Counted from the first letter of the stretch, positions 36,152 to 47,955 are shown. The stretch: DNA of 64,000 bases from Siphonodentalium dalli (GCA_032622095.1 CP136063.1:76051980-76115979); one strand, 5' to 3'. A program made the numbers and translations. The notes: generated by a model not told the origin, from the sequence alone.

Positions 36152-36653
36152 TTAAAGGTACGGTTGGCCTTGGCGGTGGGTATCCTGTGAAAATATTTCC
36201 ACCCATCAAAAACCGCCACAAACAGAAAGAACATCAAAATGTAGACAGACTTTGTCCGTATACAAATAAGAAATATCACATAAACTGTATGTTGTGGTCA
36301 TATGTTTGACTATTGTTATGTAAACAAAGGCATAAAAAGTTACTTTTCTGGTGTTTGTTTATATTATGATGGTAAACATAAAGAGCGTTCTTTGTTGGTG
36401 AATTCCTGATATGGAACTAATAAAGAGCGTTTATGTCATTTGTGTGTGATTAGCCAGTAGCATTGTGCTGTCTTCTGTAACACAATCAGGCTCTTGCTTA
36501 GGTAAAATGTAGTAGGTCTTTATGATAGCATGCTGTTAACGCGATGATCATGGTTTATATGAACGAAACTGTATGCGTTTTAATGTTTTTCTATTTACAG
36601 TGTTTGGAACAAATATGAATATTTTCGACAATTAAGGCCTCCCGTGCCTTTAA
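36152..36653 (+). mobile_element. TTAA-flanked 0.5 kb MITE, copy 1
   Basis: 502 bp from TTAA to TTAA with ends TTAAAGGTACGGTTGGCCTT and (inward) TTAAAGGCACGGGAGGCCTT. The interior holds 'aaaaaccgccacaaacagaaagaac' and 'aaagagcgttctttgttggtgaattcc'. Three more copies lie at 49304, 50647 and 60793. TTAA targets occur in piggyBac and Kolobok elements; ends starting AGG favour Kolobok, but this is inference. The 60-codon frame inside is repeated in copy 4 and carries no known domain. Confidence 0.85.
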
Positions 36654-37070
36654 TGAACCTAATTATTTGTGATTTTTGGAAAATCGACTCTCCACATTAG
36701 ATTTGTTATCGGACATGTCTTAAAGGGCACGGGATTATCTTCCCAAAGTTTCATCGCAATCCAATTACCACATCTAAAGATTTCCCGAAAATATCAGGGG
36801 GGACTTACTTATTTATGTATATACATGTGTACGAATTTGATGTGAATCCACCTGATGCATTTGCGATTCTACTAGATTCCATTGTTAATTCGAAAATATC
36901 GCCATTCGCTACCTCTTGCTTTCTTATTAGTTGGTCATATGCGCTAATAACCAAATACATATGTTGATACAATGTGTATTTGCGTTTTACTGAAAGACAT
37001 ACTCAAGTCATTGAAATAAGTACAATTATTCAGCATGAAACAATAACAAGCGTGTTGTTAGTCGCGATTT

Positions 37071-37490
37071 TTACCCTGTGCCAATGCATTATCTTATATA
37101 TGCGATTCGACCATAGGTCGCCTCGCATATATAAGAGAATGCATTGGCCTAACAATTTTTTATCATGTTTTTAAAATAAATGTTTCTTACAATGTTTAGG
37201 AGATAAAATGAAAAACATCCATTACCCTGCAGGGAGCCCCACACATATATAGAAGCATATAGAAGAGTGTAGTCTGCTCATGTTTGTCTGGCGCTCTGTA
37301 TGGGTGAAATTATAAAATTGTTAAAGAATACAAGAACAAATTATTAAAATTGTAAAAAATTGTTAGGCCAATGCATTCTCTTATATATGCGAGGCGACCT
37401 ATGGTCGACTCGCATATATAAGAGAATGCATTGGCACAGGGTAAAAAAAATCCCGACTTCCGACTGGATTTAATATGACGAGCATTTATA
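37071..37490. mobile_element. Degraded MITE carrying the twin-palindrome cassette
   Basis: Palindromes at 37081-37147 and 37368-37434 flank 220 bp matching the interior of the MITE at 11.5-11.9 kb in reverse orientation for the GC-richer core. The right end (CCGACTGGATTTAATATGAC) is a decayed version of that MITE's TIR; the left TIR is gone. Next to the cassette on both sides is TA (..TTTTTA|CCCTGTG and CACAGGG|TAAAA). Confidence 0.75.
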
Positions 37491-38790
37491 TAATTTCTGT
37501 TTGAAAAGAGCTGGAAAATTACGATGATTTCGGTATTTTTTTTATTTTCAGAATATAGACATAGTCATATTGGTATTTCGGGACTAATGGACCTGTGTTG
37601 TCTCTACTACCAATTACGTAAACATAATATTGAGGTTCAAATGAGCCATGCCCGTTTAGTAACCTCAATTGAAAGTTCTTCGCCAAGGATGTTGGCAATA
37701 TCTATCAGAGAGCACCAGTCATACTTTCGTTCTGTCAATGTAACCTTCTGGATGCCAGTTTATTGAACAGTTTAGCTTTCTATAGTTCACAACATCTACA
37801 CTTTGTAGTAGGTCGGAAATCTAAACGAGGAGGTTCCGTTGATAAACTTTGCCTACTGAATAATAATGATAGTCTCTGACAGATTGAACATTTTTTCACA
37901 AGAGAAGAAGTTACACGTTGGTTTGTGTTTAGAAATTAACCGGGAAACAGAATCACACCATTGCGTGAATATTCGGATACTACCAACTTTTGGTTTAGCT
38001 TAGTTTATGAAATTATACATAATTTATTTGATATGTTTTGGCTGACTTAGAGTATGTAGCACTGTTCGCTCGATCTATATAGGACAAACGCGGAAGTGGG
38101 TAAATGTGGGTAAAATATCGCCATGGCAGCGGGCTTATCGAGTCGTTACGGTGGATAAATCCTCCCTGAAGTCTGGGATGTTTGTAGGATTCAAACTTTC
38201 GGAAATTATAGTTGTGATCGTTATACATGGGAAGTAACTCTATTAATGAATCCACACTATCTTGTTATGTATGAGACAGTTCATATCACATGGAATCAGG
38301 GAGCTAAATGTGTTCTAGAGTCGGGGAGCGAGTACACCGTGGAATTCTAAAGGTGAAGGTAACTGAAGAATTACCTTCACCTGATACATGCGACACGTTA
38401 TTAAAGGATGACATCGCGTTTATTTGATTTGTACATCATATCTAAATAATTTAAACTGGTGAATGAATGGGGAATGGATTTTTGTGAGCGGGAAATTTAT
38501 TTAACTAGCTGCTGCAGTTCTGGGTTTTTCCAGATCAAATTTGGCTGTGAGATAGCCCTGTCGTAGACTTGGGGATTTATTTTAAAAAGTAAACACATAA
38601 CCTATGATTTTTCTTGCATTTTCGTGATCAACTGGTGTCAATCTAGCTGGGTATACATCACTGGTATGGCCTGCAGGATTCAAATCATTGAATTTGGCCG
38701 AAACGTTAACACGGTCGCCTATGGGAAACCATTTAGTTCAGTGATTCCACATGGTTCGGCGAAAGGCCACCGCGGCTAGAGTTATCGTTC
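37491..38790. other. Non-coding stretch
   Basis: No supported gene. An acceptor-like TTTTTTTTATTTTCAG ends at 37551 and is followed by about 70 open codons to 37766, which I could not assign. A small perfect hairpin lies at 38351-38382. Confidence 0.4.
38351..38382. repeat. Short perfect hairpin
   Basis: AGGTGAAGGTAA pairs with TTACCTTCACCT across an 8-base loop. Confidence 0.75.
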
Positions 38791-39545
38791 TTTGTGTATG
38801 ATTGATAGGCATGTCACGTCCCATTCTCGAGAATTCATTATATCTCCTTAGCATTATTTTTGGGGTATAATTAGTACAGATTGTTCTCCGTTCAATAATC
38901 GGCACAAGGTTATAAGTATAGCAGGGTGTCCTCCTTAGAAATATCGCCACACGGAATTCGATCTATTTAAATAGAGGTCATCACGGATCCCGAAATCCAT
39001 CATAGTAATCGTCGATTTGACGCCATCAGTGTGGAGTTGTGCGTTTGATAGAGTATACTTATCACCGTTATTTCTTGGGTATAAGTAAATCTGGGTGCCA
39101 TACTTCCAAAATGTCGCCACATACAGTCCGATGTATGTCAATAGATGTCATCCCGGATCCCGAATCCATCATTATCGTTGATTTGATATAGTGAATATAT
39201 GGCCATGCTTTTCGGGGGATAAGTAAACCAGTGTGTTCTCTAATGAAATATCATCACCTTCAGTTCGATCTATGTCATTTAGGGTAATCCCGGATCCCGA
39301 AATCGATGATAATCCTCGAGTTTACACAATCAGTCCAGTATATGGAGTATACGTATGATTTTTGGGGATATAAGTAGAGCCTCTTTAGAAATGTGTCGTC
39401 TTGGGCACAGGTATTTGGCACAACAGAACCCACCATCCCAAAGACATACATGTATATATGTCCAAATACCTGTGGCTTTTGGTCATCCAGGATCCCGAAA
39501 TCTTCATATTGCTCGCTTTACGCTATCTGGTCGGTATATGATATT
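38790..39545. repeat. Diverged tandem repeat, 4-5 units of about 145-185 bp
   Basis: Each unit has 'atgtcgccac..ttcgatctatgtca', the word CATCCCGGATCCCGAAATC, then a 'gggg(g)atataagta' word and 'tctttagaaat'. The GGATCCCGAAATC word recurs near 38982, 39155, 39292 and 39491. Too diverged to be recent. Confidence 0.75.
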
Positions 39546-42104
39546 GTGTCCGTGGGTTTTGTGCAGATATGTATATTTGGCTGTAATATGCCCTGACAGT
39601 CTGACACGGCGGGAATGTGTTCATATTGCTTGTCGACACCGGGTGGATTTTGTGGCCTATACCCAATGCACATGCGGGAGGAACATTGATTCCAACTTTT
39701 TGGTTCGAACAGAGCCGACCAAATTGGTTTATATATTGCACTTGGTCCATATCTCAAATCATATTTTAAGGGGAAGCCGCACGTTTTGTATACATCCAGC
39801 TACAAATGACAAGATATTCTCAACAAAACATTTCTCTGGATCTATGTGGCGAAAACTCATGAATTTCACATATCATCATCTTCATTGTTTGTAGAATCTG
39901 AGCAATTTTCAAGAGACGGAAAAACAAGGGATATTAATACATTTGAGAGGTTGAAACTAGTATTTGCTTTTTGTCCCTGTCTGTACCAAGAACTGCTAAA
40001 ACATAGAATAATCAATGATTTCAGACAACACTCCAATCACCAAATAGCGCATTGTATTGGCTCTATATATCAGAGGAGGCTTCATTTGTGTCATAATGTT
40101 ACAATGTTAAGATATAGTTTAAACAGTATTTATTCCATGCAATTTCATTATATATACAATTACAAATATAGGATGAATCAATATTTCATGGATCGGATCC
40201 GTCAGCAAGCGTATTTGCTTATATGAGTCGTTTTCGTGGATGATTTTCCTTAACAATGTTAAGATATATGGTGGTCAGCTTTAACTTGGTTATGAACACA
40301 TGACCCATTTCAGCCCAATTTCTGATTGATCAACACACATGACAAATCTCAAATATAGAAAATTATTTATGGGTTGTTGAATTTCTAAATGAGAATATTC
40401 ATCAAATTTCACAAATAAAGAATAACCAAGCCTCCTCTCATGATCTTCATATATGATGTCATCGATATATGAACGGCAATTAGAACAAAAATATTTTACA
40501 GAAGTTCTTGGTACCTGAAAATAGTGAAATTTTTAATATTGTTAATGCCATAAAAGTGAAGTAAATGAGGTTATAACATCCAATGAGTATGTCAAAATCA
40601 TCGCTTGTACCACATTTCACAAAGATATTCAAGGCAGATAGTGCGAAAATCATTTTTTGAAATGCCAGGAAATTTTGGCAAAACATGCATCATACCCTTA
40701 AGTGTCAATTGATGGCTCTGAATGGCGTTATGTGTATTGTGTTAATCAGTGGTTCAGTTTTTTTGGCTGTAAAATATCCAATTAGATGTTACTTGTCTCA
40801 GATCGATTGTTGAAATTCGGGATTGAATTCCTCGACCGGGAATCGAACCCCATACGACTGCCTCGTCTAGCCCAGACTGATATGATGGATCCCACGACCC
40901 AGTCATACCGACCACGGCTCATCCATACAAAACGGAGGCTTTTACTGGGATTTTGAGTTGGCCATCAGTCTCGACACTGCACGGACAATGAGCGCTGGTC
41001 TACAGATAATGTATGCATATACGAAATTAAGAAATGAAATGCATACAATTGTGCTCAATTTAAAAGCATAGCCCCTTTTAAATTTTCAACAATTATTTTC
41101 TGGTCTATCACGGGAAAAGATAGTTTCACTATCATGACATCACATATAAATCAACTGAATATAAATCGAAACGAGTATTGTGTTGTCTTATTTGAGAAAT
41201 CCCACCGAAACTATATGCGGTAGTGGTCTCACGAGCCTAGACAGATGAGAGAACACTGCCGTGTAGTTCGGGATGAAACCACCCCGATGCGAGAATAAAC
41301 TATGAATAAACTATACCGGTCACAGACAAACTATAATATGTAAACAGGATGTATTGAAGTATTTGTCTTTTGCATATCACTTTCAGCTCGCATCGTTCAA
41401 ACCCACGAAGACCCTGTTTTGAGGTTTTTATATTAGCCATCATCGGTACGTTCCACACAATTATTTAGAATACGCATAAAGCTGTTTTATTACGAATCAT
41501 AAAGTTCTGAGACGATCGCAGGGTCATTGTGACGGCTGTACAGACGTGGGTGTGGTGATATCATCAATATTAACTGAACGTGCATCGCAAGCGTGCGATT
41601 TTGTGGCATTGAGAAACGTCACTAATGAAGTTGATGACGCATGGGACGACTCAGGATCCCGATATGCATGTATCATCATCCTTTTCAAGCGATATGTCTA
41701 GCCGCGCGAGAAATATTCCAGATGTTCAGGAACTGTCGGCAGCGCAATTTCTTTCTACTGAAACAATAATGTCCAGTTGTCAGACAGAACCTCCGGCCGT
41801 GTTAGAGATCTCGGACGACTCGGCATCGACATACGATTGAGATTATATTCATCATTTACCTATATCGTGTTCAAGTATTCGAATTTCACGCTGTGGTGAA
41901 AAACTATCCAATGAACCGGGAATATCGGTATCAAGTCGTAGGACAGAAACTCCGGACGTCCAGAGATTATCACCTGCATTATCTACTGTCTTTTCTGGAA
42001 AGATGCAGACGCAGATGACGTTGGTTTATCTCCAACTGATCAATATCGCCAGAACCTCTGGACGACCTAGAATTATCCGCAACAGTTTTCTGCTATTCTA
42101 CAAA
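39546..42104. other. Stretch without a supported gene
   Basis: Apart from a SINE-like sequence (40811-40935) I see no gene. The 126-codon frame at 39846 has no family features. At 41625-41840 an open frame with MSSRARNIPDVQELSAAQFL is followed by two diverged copies of its 'gaactccggacgtccagagattatc' part (41950, 42055), so the DNA is internally repeated; whether it is coding is unclear. Confidence 0.4.
40811..40935 (-). mobile_element. tRNA-derived SINE-like sequence
   Basis: The minus strand contains a perfect box B, GGGGTTCGATTCCCGG, preceded by GACGAGGCAGTCGTAT and, 70 bases upstream, GAGCCGTGGTCGGTATGACT, a possible box A area. The spacing and lack of a cloverleaf exclude a functional tRNA. 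Probably the head of a decayed SINE. Confidence 0.45.
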
Positions 42105-42430
42105 ACGTCCAAAACGTATGTTCAATCCCACATCGGTTCTACCGAAACAAGCACTAGCGATTACTATGTTAAGTAGGTTACATGTCAACTATTTTTACCA
42201 AGTTTGGGCAAATAAAAGTCCTAAAATCATTATCTACCCTGCCTCTCAGCACATGATCGATTCCGGTCGTGAAAGTACACCACTTACGTAAATGTTCTGC
42301 CGGAAGTTCAAACAGATGTGTTCCATCGATCAACACACTTTAATTTATACCTGTCAATGTTTTACATCCTTCCTGCGTAGCAGGATTCATACCAGCTCTT
42401 GTGTCATGTAATGTACTTAATATTACATTC
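42105..42430 (+). repeat. Orphan copy of the receptor-gene 5' flank
   Basis: Shares ordered words with the regions upstream of both receptor copies: 'agcgattactatgtt', 'atcattatctaccctgcctctc', 'tacgtaaatgttctgccggaa', 'tccatcgatcaacac..tttaat', 'gtcaatgttttac'. No receptor coding sequence follows before the next flank begins at about 42540, so it is probably a remnant of another tandem unit. Confidence 0.65.
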
Positions 42431-43120
42431 CTACATTGGACTCAATATGATTAACGGACTGCTGCTGCTTCAAACTTTCTAAGATCTATTCATTTGGGGA
42501 GAGGTACACATAGGCTGATACAGGGACTGCATGGTCAAGTGATAGCCGTTACCGTATCAAAGAGACAGGGATACCTTTTCATATACGTGACAATAAAGCG
42601 CATGCATTGTGTACATGTATTGTTTTTATCAGACAATGAAACTCGTTTATGGTATTGCGAAAGCTGAAACTCATAATATGGAATTTAGTTCGGTTTGGTT
42701 AGTCTCGTGGAAGAACTATAGAATCTGCAAATAAATATTACATGCGGTTTTTATCATCAGAAACAGAGCTAGCGACTATTATATTGCACCTAATCGCTAA
42801 GCATTTCAGGAGATTTAAACAGTGAACTGTAGGAACCATACAAACACACTGTTCCTGCCGACATCATTATCTACGCAACTCACGTAAACGTTCTACCGGA
42901 ACTCCAAACAGAGGTGATACATTAACTGCTATTAACATGTTTGAGGATCTATAGTGCTTTCCATCGATCAACAGCATTTAATCCATACCCACCAACGTTT
43001 TACCTGTGTTGTATCACTCCGGCTCGTGTGACGCATACAGTGTGCATAACATATATTCCTGCTGACCAACGTTCGACTCAGTTGCTCAAAGGACGTAGAG
43101 GGCTGCGAGCTGCTGCTCTC
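42431..43120 (+). repeat. 5' flank of receptor copy 1, duplicated upstream of copy 2
   Basis: 42540-43060 matches 45440-46080 in order ('ttaccgtatcaaagagacaggg', 'gtacatgtattgtt', 'acagagctagcga', 'acgttttaccggaactcca'). Spacing between the two is about 2.9 kb, the size of the tandem unit. Any promoter of copy 1 lies here. The frame stays open without an ATG. Confidence 0.7.
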
Positions 43121-44092
43121 ATGGCGACCACGGCCATTGACATGCGCTCTGAATATTCACAAGAAGAGAGTGAACACATATCAGTCGAGGCAGGCCGTTG
43201 TTATGATGAAATAGTTAGGTGGTCGAACCTGGCTGGGTTGCATTGCGAACTTGTTCGGAAAATCCGGGAGAGTGAATTTAAATTTGTCACAACAAAGAAC
43301 GCTCTCCATGGGTTTTATTGCTTTCTTATTTCCGGATACCTATTTGTCAACACGCTTCGAGTTATTTACGAATTATCTCTCGTATTATCCAGTGGCGCTT
43401 ACTCAAGTCTTCTGACTCTGAGCGCATACGCAGTAACATATGTAGCCGTGTGTTATATGCATAGTCTTAGTATATGGACATTTGCGAAATCACTGAGGCA
43501 GCTGAGAAACGATCATACGTCGTTCGTATATATGTATCACTCTAACACAAGCTTTACGAAGATACGATGGTGGTTTCGTGTCATACAGGGATGTTCATGG
43601 ACTGCCATTGTCATATATGGAATACTATCTCCCTTTACTATGTCTTCGCACATAAGTAGTCTTCCGATCTTAAAGAAGCTTTGGGGCGACACCATCTTCG
43701 GGAAGGTGGTAGCCGCTCTGTATCGAGTGGTGCAGCTGGAAGCTGTTTTCGCAGTATATGGAGTATATACGTCATTATTTTGCATGGTATATTCCGAAGT
43801 CAAATCCACGGTTTCGTTGATCAGAAGAGAACCGGAATATGTAATAAACATAATTTCGGATATCAAACAAAGATTCGAGAAAGTGCTGCTCCTAGTGAAC
43901 GATCTCGAGAACTCGGTGTATCATATTGCACCTTCAACTTTCGGTATGGGAATTACCGTCATCTCTCTGATGATGTATGGCGCATTGCATGGCTCAGTCG
44001 AAGCGGAACACTACATAGTATGGACACTTTTGTTATTCATGATTGTTTGGCTTACGCTGATTCTGACAACTGGGGCTATCATCCACACAAAG
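43121..44092 (+). CDS. Gustatory-receptor-like 7TM protein, first exon (copy 1)
   Basis: Starting at ATG 43121 (MATTAIDMRSEYSQEESEHI), 324 codons run to a donor AAAG|GTAATG at 44092/44093, phase 0. The N-terminus (1-60) is polar and Cys/Glu-rich. Hydrophobic segments lie at about 62-85, 95-120, 152-172, 195-225, 265-292 and 297-321, that is six of seven helices. Between segments 4 and 5 is the amphipathic stretch RREPEYVINIISDIKQRFEK, with LLLVNDLENSVYHIAPSTFG after it, as in insect and invertebrate Gr/GRL channels. The seventh helix should be on small 3' exons, as in copy 2; I found none before 45.1 kb, so it may lie further away or be lost. The frame continues past the donor to 44254, but the matching sequence in copy 2 is intron. 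Likely a ligand-gated cation channel subunit or chemoreceptor; ligand unknown. Confidence 0.75.
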
Positions 44093-44378
44093 GTAATGTA
44101 CATAAGAAGTAAGAACAAGTTGCACATTGCGCATCCGTTACGGCGCACAATTAGTTTAAGACATTTTATTGTGAATTTAAAGTTACACATTATGTTGAGG
44201 TACAAATTCTACCTGTCGACGTTAAGCCGGGATTCAGTATATTTTTCTGCTTGAATTGACGTGACATGAACAGTACGTGTACGCTCTTATTCATCGTGCA
44301 TGGAAAGCAGAAACAGGTAATGTTCTTACTTTTTCCAAACTCATGCTTTTATATAAAGCATGGAATTGATACGATCAA

Positions 44379-44480
44379 TTTTTTTTAGTTTGAGCTATTG
44401 CTATGGGTTGGCGTCCGTCCGTCGTCCATGCGTCCATTCATACGAACGTGATCCGTCAACAAATTTGATTAGCATACCAT
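44379..44480 (+). repeat. End of a dispersed repeat (GTCCGTC-rich)
   Basis: TTTGAGCTATTGCTATGGGT then 'tggcgtccgtccgtcgtccatgcgtcc' matches 1532-1600 on the other strand. It lies inside what would be the first intron of receptor copy 1 and may begin an inserted element. Confidence 0.5.
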
Positions 44481-45439
44481 ACATGTGACCCTCTCATCAG
44501 ATCGTTACCAAAATGTTTTTTTCATAAATGTTTAATAATCCCTTGAAATATACCACGATGTTACACCACCCTTACAATCCCACGTGGTCATGGTTAAGGT
44601 CTTCTGGATATCTGAAAGACAAAACCTATACATGTACTAATATTTCGCTATATTTTGACCAGTGAAATCACTGTTTTTTTTGTTATTTTGGAGATGAGTC
44701 TTTTGCTATTCCGTGAGAAGTGATATAATGAAGGAAATATATTAATATTGGGATATGTACTTTTCTGTCATGTTATGTAAGATGTCGTATACCTATATTG
44801 CACAATGTGTGATAATCGTAGGGTATTTCCAAGGATGTGCATATATTGTGTATTGTAACTCTCGCGTGGGGTAAATTAAGAAGAGAAGACAGAGAGGTGT
44901 TGCGGAGTCGGTAAAATGGTGGTGGTCGGCAGTGTACCCCCCAATTGTGTCCGATCCATACGTCACAAATCTACGAGTTTAGTATTGGCATCAAAATATC
45001 TCAGCCATCGCATACCTGCGTTTATGTTCGGTATGCTGACAAACCCAATAATAATCTTCCGTAAAATTAATGTCTGAAACTATCGGTTTCCTGTGTTACC
45101 CCCTCAAAGTTGAGCTATAGCGTCATTGACACTTTCAATTGCACTACATGCTATTGCAATATCTCAGAATATACAGGTGGAGATTTGGTACCGACGAGTG
45201 GGTCTGGCCCATGGTCTATAGACAATTTAAAGTCAGCTCAAATAAGGGTGACAATATCATTTGTGGTCATGTGACATACTTTTCATGTAGCAAGCAACCT
45301 TATTATTTCTGTAACAATGGTCAACATTTATTTTTTATGAAAATATGCACAATTCAATCTTCAAACTTTGGAACATGTATTAAAATTCACATGAGGAGAT
45401 GTACATACATGTATGCTGATACAGTGGTTTTTCTAGTAA
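44481..45439. other. Non-coding stretch between receptor copies
   Basis: No exon matching copy 2's second or third exon was found. A 114-codon frame at 45139 has no family features. Confidence 0.4.
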
Positions 45440-45800
45440 AATTGATTACCGTATCAAAGAGACAGGGTTTTTTTTTACAATAAACATTCGTTGTACATGT
45501 ATTGTTGTTTTAATCAGATATTGAAAAGCGTCTATATTATGGGGAAAGCTGGGTTGCCAATACACTTTTCTATAATTAGACACAGAGCTAGCGATTAATA
45601 TGTTTCATCTGAGGGCTAACCATTATCAGTAGATTTAAATAACAAACTAAGGACCCCGTTTAAACAAACAATGTTTCTACAGACATCACTATCTACCCTG
45701 TCTCTCTGCATGCGATCGATTTCGATCGAGGAAATACGAATAACTACGCAAACGTTTTACCGGAACTCCATTAACTGCGATTAACATGTCTGACAATCTA

Positions 45801-46013
45801 CAGTAATGCCCTAAATAATCGACTCCTTAACCACAGCAGAAGTATGGGTAACTTTTCAGGATTTAGTCGGAAATATGTCTTGTTGCCAATCATCGGAAAG
45901 CTCTCACTGAGAGCTTTCCGATGAATGGCAACAAGCCATATTTCCGACTAAATCCTGAAAAATTACCCATAATTATGCTGTGGTTAAGGAGTCGATTATT
46001 TAGAGCATTACTG
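45801..46013. mobile_element. Mariner-type hairpin MITE with TA duplication
   Basis: 213 bp, almost wholly palindromic: arms of about 103 bp starting CAGTAATGCCCTAAATAATC, with loop near 45907. TA lies on both sides (45799-45800, 46014-46015). The duplicated flank of receptor copy 1 (42945-42960) lacks it: 'ggatctatagtgctttccatcgat' there aligns to 'caatcta' plus 'atgtgtccttcgatcgat' here. This shows it inserted after the gene duplication. TA targets and CAGT ends suit Tc1/mariner transposases. Confidence 0.9.
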
Positions 46014-46185
46014 TAATGTGTCCTTCGATCGATAATACTTAATGCATACATGCCAATGTTTTAGTGCCCTCCCGCCATCAAATTTGCTATAATAAGTGTG
46101 GTACAAATCACACTGCGCACAATAGGCTTATACCATTCAACACAATTTTCTCAACGGTTACAAGGACATGTGAGTCACTGCTGAC

Positions 46186-47182
46186 ATGGATATCGCGACA
46201 ATCGAGATGCGCTCTGAACATTCGCCAGATGATACTGAACGCATATCAGTCGAGGCAGGCCGTTGTTATGATGAAATAGTTAGGTGGTCGAACCTGGCTG
46301 GGTTGCATTGCGAATTCGTTCGAAAACCGGGATCGTGAGTTTAAATTAGTGACAATAAAGACTGCGATACATGGTTGTTATTGCTTTCTTATTTCCGGAT
46401 ACTTATTTGTGAACACGCTACGAGTTATTTACGATTTCTCCATCGTGTTATCCAGTGGTGCGTACTCCAGTCTTCTGACCATGGGCGCGTACACAGCAAC
46501 ATACGTAGCAGTGTCTTATCTTCACAGTCTTAGTATATGGGCATTTGCGAAATCATTGAGGCACTTGAGAATCGAACATATGTCGTTCATATCCTTGTAT
46601 AACTCTGAGACAAACTTTACAAAGATACGGAGGTGGCTTCGCGTCATTCACGGATGTACATTCACTGTCATTGTGACCTATGGAATACTATATCCCTTCA
46701 CTGTGGCTTTGCATCAGAGTAATGTTCCGGTCCTCAGAACGATGATGGCCGATCGTGTAATTTGGGGCAACTACACCGCCGGAAATGTTGGGAAGATAAT
46801 TTCCGCTCTGTATCAAGTGATCTCCAGCGAAGCTGCTTTCGTGGTTTATGAGGTCTACGTGGCATTATTTTGCATGGTATATACCGAAGTCAAAAGCACT
46901 ACAAAATTGATCAGAAGAGAACCGGAATATGTTACCAAAATTATTTCGGAAATCAAACTAAGGTTCGAGAAAGTGCTGCTCCTAGTGAGCGCTCTCGAGA
47001 ACTCGGTGTATCACATTGCGCCTACAACGTTTGGTATGGGAATTACGGTCATCTCTCTGATACTGTATGGCGCATTGCATGGCTCAGTTGAATCGGAACA
47101 CTACATAATATGGACACTTTTGTTCTCCATGGCTCTTTGGCTTACACTGGTTTTAGCAACTGGAGCTACCATCCACACAAAG
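46186..47182 (+). pseudogene. Gustatory-receptor-like copy 2, first exon with a frameshift
   Basis: Tandem copy of the receptor at 43121. ATG at 46186 opens MDIATIEMRSEHSPDDTERI and continues ISVEAGRCYDEIVRWSNLAG identical to copy 1, but near 46326 two bases are missing relative to copy 1 and the frame stops at 46336. From about 46328 the other frame runs intact through all six helices (AIHGCYCFLISGYLFVNTLR ... HYIIWTLLFSMALWLTLVLA) to the donor AAAG|GTAAGG at 47182. It has an insertion relative to copy 1 (RTMMADRVIWGNYTAGNVGK) in the loop between segments 3 and 4. No other ATG would rescue the N-terminus. It is a young pseudogene or a sequencing error; the rest shows no decay. Confidence 0.75.
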
Positions 47183-47441
47183 GTAAGGTAGGGTAAGCAT
47201 TGTAAGTTACAGAACGAGCGAATACAAATTGCATATTGGGCGCTCTATTTGAGAACCCATTACGGCGCACATTTACTTTAAACGCATTATATTGCGCATT
47301 GGAAGTTAGAGAGAGATTTATACGGTTTATTTGAATTCATCTAATATTTAAAATTTCTAGCAAACGATCATTTTCGAACAGATCACTTTGAAAAGTTAAG
47401 ACGACATTTGCACTTACTGATGTAGCCTGTCTAATTTTCAG

Positions 47442-47510
47442 ATACACGAACCACTTAGCACCCTGCACGCTATCGATACGAAGGAGTTACCAGATAGTAC
47501 CCTCCTGAAT
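47442..47510 (+). CDS. Receptor copy 2, second exon
   Basis: After the acceptor TGTCTAATTTTCAG, 69 bases read IHEPLSTLHAIDTKELPDST then LLN and end at AAT|GTAAGT. Both borders are phase 0, so the exon fits in frame after ..IHTK of exon 1. In Gr proteins this is the intracellular loop between helices 6 and 7. Confidence 0.65.
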
Positions 47511-47814
47511 GTAAGTCATCGATCATCAATTCAAATGTGGCACGACATCCGTTATCCGGCTTTGTTGACCTTGGAAGAGGTAATTGGACGGGGAAATGAA
47601 AATAAGTCATACAATATAGTTCCATCCAATATATTTCCTATTCTAGGGGTTCGAATAATCGGGTCGCCCTCCCATTTGAAGCAGATGTCCATATATGAAT
47701 ATGCGCTGTATACTTGTTCCCAAGTGTATGCATATAGGTTCCGTGACAAAAATAAACACATGTGCTGTGGAGCAATTAACTGACCTAAGACATACGATTT
47801 ATGCAGTTATATTT

Positions 47815-47955
47815 GTCCACTGAACTATTAGCCCACTTGGATTGGAGGACAAGTGCGAACCACTTATGAATAACCTCCCTTCCCAATTGCCTTTAAATAC
47901 ACTGAAAATAATTTGGGTTGATAACAAATAGGTACAACATAATATAAAATATGCA
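47815..47955. repeat. Intronic repeat A of the receptor cluster
   Basis: Matches 49850-49995: 'gattggaggacaa..tatgaataacctc..tcccaattgccttta' and 'acactgaaaataatttgggt' are shared. It marks a second duplication inside the cluster. Confidence 0.75.

Noticed and set aside
37071-37450. CRISPR-like arrangement of palindromic repeats and spacer
   Set aside because: Only two palindromes, a eukaryotic context and transposon-like ends; this is the MITE cassette.
39355-39894. 179-codon open frame
   Set aside because: Overlaps the diverged tandem repeat, has no ATG context or family features and is matched by similar-sized frames on the other strand.
40811-40935. Functional tRNA gene
   Set aside because: Box B is perfect but box A spacing is wrong and no cloverleaf can be drawn; better as a SINE head.
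43537-44205. Minus- and alternative-frame proteins over the receptor exon
   Set aside because: Shadows of the receptor exon; the plus-strand frame has the membrane segments, splice donor and a paralogue.
44093-44254. C-terminal extension of receptor copy 1
   Set aside because: The frame is open, but it lies after a GT donor and the homologous sequence in copy 2 is intron with stops.
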